64,000 nucleotides of DNA from an uncultured Thiocystis sp. (GTDB lineage: Bacteria; Pseudomonadota; Gammaproteobacteria; Chromatiales; Chromatiaceae), in assembly GCF_903866365.1 (NCBI RefSeq), contig NZ_CAIPNF010000063.1:1-64000 (forward strand). Reading direction: 5' to 3'. The notes below the pieces were generated by a model. It saw only the letters and a list, made by a program, of their open reading frames with translations, ran no database searches and was not told the DNA's origin. The position numbers were made by a program, and so were the translations under genes. The number at the start of each line of letters is the position of its first letter. Position 1 is the first letter of the stretch. Positions 61,153 through 64,000 of the stretch are shown here, piece by piece.

Positions 61153-62625
61153 TCAAGGCATCTGATCGAGGCCGAACTTTGACGGGGGTTGCGACCCATC
61201 ACGCCGCGAACGCATCACAAGCGGCAGGATCACGACCAACGCCGCGATCAACAGGACAATCTCAACCACGTAGACGAGGCGATAACCCAATGATGGGTCG
61301 ATGATGTTTGGACCCAGAGAACCAGAGATCGCGAAACCGCTGACCAGATCCCTCACGGCCCCGCCAGTGGCAATGGCCAACCCCTGACTGGTTGCCATCA
61401 CGGCTCCCCAGGCGCCCAACGCCAGACCTGTATGCCCGCGTTCCGCAAGCGCCATCGCTGCCGTGAGCGTGCCGACTCCAAGCAGACCAGTACCAAAACC
61501 AATCATGCTGGTTCCCACCCTGAAGAGCATTGGCGATTCGGCGGTGGCGGAGAAGATGACCAATGCAAAAGCCAGGATCCCAATGAATGCGCCAGCGGCG
61601 GCAAGGCGATAGGAATCGCCGCCATGGCTCAGCAGGTAGCCAGATAAAGCAAACGCCAGGAATGTGCCGCCCGCAAGCATTGCGGTTAGCGAGGTCGTCT
61701 GCGAGACCGTTAACCCAAGAACTTGAGCGCCATAAGGTTCGAGCAGGATTTCCTGCATGCTGAATCCGGCGGTACCAAGACCGACGACCACCAACAAACG
61801 GCTGGCGTGGCCGCCTTGAATGAAGGCGCCCCAGGTCTCGCGAAAGGGTGGACGCGGGATATTGGCCACGGCGCGCTTCAAATCGATCGATTCCTGTTTC
61901 CACAGCGCGATCACGTTCATGATGACGGTGGCCAGCGCCGCAGCATGGACGACCTCAACCAGGCGCTTATGTGAAAAATCTTGCAGGAGATGACCAAACA
62001 AGAGCGCGCTGACCACCATGCCGAGCAGCAACATCGCATAGAGCAGCGCCACCACACGCGGACGCTTTTCGGGGGTGGCCAGATCGGTCGCCAGCGCAAG
62101 CCCCGCGGTCTGCACCGTGTGCAGTCCGGCGCCGACCATCAAAAACGACGCCGCCGCGAAAAACTGCCCGATAAACGCCAGATTGTTGGAAGGATCCGCC
62201 AGAATCAGGATCGAATACGGCATGATCGCGAAACCGCCGTATTGCAGCATGCTGCCAAGCGCAATATAGGGGACACGACGCCAGCCAAACGCGGAGTGAT
62301 GGTAATCCGAACGGTGACCGATCAATGCCCGCAGCGGCGCAAACACCAAGGGTAACGCGACCATGAGCGAAACGAGCCACGCCGAGACACCCAGTTCGAC
62401 CACCATGACCCGGTTGAGAGTGCCGTAGAGCAGCACCATCGCCATGCCCACGGAGACCTGAAACAGCGAGAGACGCAGTAATCGGGTGAGTGGAAGCTCT
62501 GTCGTGGCTGCGTCGGCAAAAGGAAGGGCTATGACAAAATTGAGTAATCGTTTCATTCCAGGGGAAGCTCCAACACTTGTCGGTTGCGGCTCTGGCATCA
62601 CGCCAGCGGCATCGGACACCGACAT
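61153..62625 (-). CDS. pucC: BCD family MFS transporter (PucC type)
   Basis: This 490-residue, 12-helix paralogue of the gene at 42653 has LRLSLFQVSVGMAMVLLYGT, LPLVFAPLRALIGHRSDYHH and MVGAGLHTVQTAGLALATDL. PucC helps LH2 assemble. It lies inside the puc cluster, on the opposite strand. Its start may be at 62625 or at an internal ATG at 62556, which leads straight into the first conserved segment. Confidence 0.85.
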   Translation of the reverse strand: MSVSDAAGVMPEPQPTSVGASPGMKRLLNFVIALPFADAATTELPLTRLLRLSLFQVSVGMAMVLLYGTLNRVMVVELGVSAWLVSLMVALPLVFAPLRALIGHRSDYHHSAFGWRRVPYIALGSMLQYGGFAIMPYSILILADPSNNLAFIGQFFAAASFLMVGAGLHTVQTAGLALATDLATPEKRPRVVALLYAMLLLGMVVSALLFGHLLQDFSHKRLVEVVHAAALATVIMNVIALWKQESIDLKRAVANIPRPPFRETWGAFIQGGHASRLLVVVGLGTAGFSMQEILLEPYGAQVLGLTVSQTTSLTAMLAGGTFLAFALSGYLLSHGGDSYRLAAAGAFIGILAFALVIFSATAESPMLFRVGTSMIGFGTGLLGVGTLTAAMALAERGHTGLALGAWGAVMATSQGLAIATGGAVRDLVSGFAISGSLGPNIIDPSLGYRLVYVVEIVLLIAALVVILPLVMRSRRDGSQPPSKFGLDQMP

Positions 62626-62845
62626 GGTCGCTCTTTAGCGATCATGTCAGAATGCCCGACCAGTAATCTTGACATCTTAAGCTTGGGCAGTTTACCTGAC
62701 AGTCGCGGACTTTCACAGCCAACAGTCAGATGTCCAGTAATGCTCAGCGCGGTCTTAATAGAGTGAGAAACCCTTGATAAATCAGTCCTTCCATGAAGAG
62801 TTTTCCGTTCGTCCCGACAGGTATGCCAGACGCGGTTCAATGATA
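62626..62845. other. pucC upstream region
   Basis: No gene is supported. On the minus strand TAAACT preceded by TGTCAGG (about 62690) resembles the -10 half of the puc promoters. A matching -35 palindrome is not clear, so I leave it unassigned. Confidence 0.35.
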
Positions 62846-62889
62846 TGTAAATAAATCTTGACACAAGCAATTGTCAAGCTAGACTAACA
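62846..62889 (+). promoter_or_regulatory. puc promoter P4 with two TGT-N12-ACA sites
   Basis: TTGACA (62858-62863) and TAGACT (62880-62885) are covered by palindromes at 62846-62863 and 62872-62889. The leader that follows (GCATTGCTGCTGGGC) matches the leader of unit 1, confirming that units 1 and 4 are copies. Confidence 0.75.
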
Positions 62890-63021
62890 GCCATGCATTG
62901 CTGCTGGGCCAAGTCCCGCAAGGGGTTGGAAAGAACTGATGTCAGATCCACGGCAATCTTGGTTACGCATCTCCATGAAGGGTGCGTGTTACTTAAACAG
63001 TTAGAATTGAGGATTAAGACA

Positions 63022-63168
63022 ATGGCAGAAATGTCGAAGAATCTGTCGGGCCTGACCGATCAGCAAGCAAAAGAATTCCATGAGCATTGGAAGCACGGCA
63101 CTTGGAGCTGGGTCATGATCGCTTCAGTTGTACACGTCGTCACCTGGGTCTATCAGCCCTGGTTCTAA
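63022..63168 (+). CDS. pucB: LH2 beta polypeptide, unit 4
   Basis: This 48-residue beta protein is identical to unit 1, with almost the same DNA. It follows promoter P4. Units 1 and 4 flank units 2 and 3 and pucC. Confidence 0.93.
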   Translation: MAEMSKNLSGLTDQQAKEFHEHWKHGTWSWVMIASVVHVVTWVYQPWF

Positions 63169-63194
63169 GCTTATAACCTACTAGGAGTTTTTCG

Positions 63195-63437
63195 ATGCAA
63201 GTACCTTATTTGTTAGCCGACCCGACCGTGACCGCTCCTAACCATCCTGAAGAGGATTGGAAAATCTGGACCGTGATCAACCCAGCAACCTGGATGGTGC
63301 CGTTCTTTGGCATCCTCTTCGTGCAGATGTGGATGATTCACAGCTACGCCCTGTCGCTGCCGGGCTATGGCTTCAAGGATTCCGTGCGCGTTGCCGCGCC
63401 TGTTGCTATCGTCGCTCCCGCGCCGCTGGCTCAGTAA
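63195..63437 (+). CDS. pucA: LH2 alpha polypeptide, unit 4
   Basis: This 80-residue alpha protein is nearly identical to unit 1, with one change in the helix (F-V-Q-M for F-I-Q-M) and one in the tail. The ligand histidine is in MIHSYALSLPGY. The DNA of this copy differs more in its 3' half than at the start, so gene conversion may have acted on the first half. Confidence 0.93.
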   Translation: MQVPYLLADPTVTAPNHPEEDWKIWTVINPATWMVPFFGILFVQMWMIHSYALSLPGYGFKDSVRVAAPVAIVAPAPLAQ

Positions 63438-63755
63438 GACATCGACGCCTCGTTTGGGCGGACGTCGCCATTGCCATCGCGGCATGTGACGCACCGCCCG
63501 AAGTTTTGTAAGAAATAGTGACCGTCAGCTTTATTCCCAACCGATTCCTTAACTCGCGCCAATCGGTCGCAAATCCTCGAACCAAAGCGATTTTACCGCA
63601 ACGCTTCCCCGCTTTACGCCTGTGCTGAGACGTCTTTTATTCCGCTGAAGATCATCGACTGGTTTTTTCTGAATGAACCGCAGCACGACGCGGCGAGTCT
63701 TCTTGGTCACCGCGCCGCGAGCGTCAGGGAAACGCGAAGCATCCATGGACGCGCG
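63438..63755. other. intergenic region after puc unit 4
   Basis: No gene is supported. Short frames on the minus strand here have no domain. The last part should hold the 3' end signals of both flanking genes. Confidence 0.45.
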
Positions 63756-64000
63756 TTAATCCGGTGGACAGGCGGCGCGCTTGCCCCATCCTTTCGGTGT
63801 CCATGGAGCGCCGACCCACATAATCCGCCACATATCGACGAGAGTCGTTTCCATGGCGAAAAAGCGGTGAACCACGTCATCCGGCAGCAGGTAAAAACGC
63901 TCCATGAGCTTGGCACGCTGCGCGTCGTGGAAAAAGCCAAACATGAGCAGGTTCAAAAAGGCAAGAAAGTGCGATTGGACACGGATATGACGCACGAGAC
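63756..64000 (-). CDS. partial gene, lycopene-cyclase-like C-terminus
   Basis: Only the last 80 or so codons lie in the window; the frame stays open at the right edge. The text FLNLLMFGFFHDAQRAKLME, then R-F-Y-L-L-P, a second R-F-F, T-L-V-D, W-R-I and A-P-W-T-P follows the C-terminal pattern of CrtY-type lycopene beta-cyclases (FY-LP ... RFY ... T..D..RI..G.PP). If correct it would point to cyclic ends as in okenone. The call is tentative because the catalytic part is missing. Confidence 0.45.
   Translation of the reverse strand, partial: LVRHIRVQSHFLAFLNLLMFGFFHDAQRAKLMERFYLLPDDVVHRFFAMETTLVDMWRIMWVGAPWTPKGWGKRAACPPD

Overview
The window looks like the chromosome of a purple sulfur bacterium of the Chromatiaceae (Gammaproteobacteria). 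It is GC-rich. It carries a complete type-2 reaction-centre operon with a tetraheme cytochrome subunit (pufBALMC plus downstream pufB/pufA copies), four LH2 pucBA pairs, two BCD-family (PucC/LhaA) transporters, acyclic carotenoid genes (crtC and two crtD paralogues) and a DsrC-like protein. No species is claimed. The combination of crtC, two CrtD paralogues and a possible CrtY end is what okenone-making relatives such as Thiodictyon are known to have.

Layout. 1-2.05 kb is an AT-richer accessory stretch with a BrnT/BrnA pair, one orphan gene framed by integron-like core sites, and large palindromes. 2.05-10 kb is housekeeping: DUF29, ilvH/ilvB, a PilZ protein, proS, fabA and holC. 10-15.6 kb is a large hybrid histidine kinase followed by a REC/HD-GYP regulator. 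15.9-26.5 kb holds a DsrC paralogue without its redox cysteines, parC, a methyltransferase, an RND efflux pair, a second BrnT/BrnA pair, psiE and an NDUFA9-like reductase. 26.7-42.6 kb holds a TSUP exporter, slt, MEMO/AMMECR1, EVE and SET proteins, a VWA protein coupled to xthA, SulP, murU, and a GCS2-like ligase next to an M14 deacylase.

42.6-57.4 kb is one unbroken leftward photosynthesis block of about 15 kb. Read in transcription order it is: crtD-like, crtD, crtC, pufB1A1LMC B2A2A3, yjbQ, a RubisCO-like protein (form IV), idi, lipA, ydcF and lhaA. Many of these genes are stop-start overlapped. Placing the RubisCO-like protein directly against idi, in the same run as light-harvesting and carotenoid genes, suggests a link between methylthio-sugar salvage and isoprenoid supply, but this is an inference.

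57.6-64 kb is mostly rightward and holds four pucBA units, a small membrane gene, a DUF2892 gene and pucC (leftward). It ends in the 3' part of a leftward gene resembling a lycopene cyclase. All four puc promoters share one 44-bp design, with two TGT-N12-ACA palindromes (the PpsR/CrtJ consensus) sitting over the -35 and -10 boxes. The puf promoter and the region upstream of the crt genes carry the same motif.

Several dispersed short repeats sit exactly at gene 3' ends, and four genes take their stop codon from the repeat itself. I saw no rRNA, tRNA or CRISPR array.
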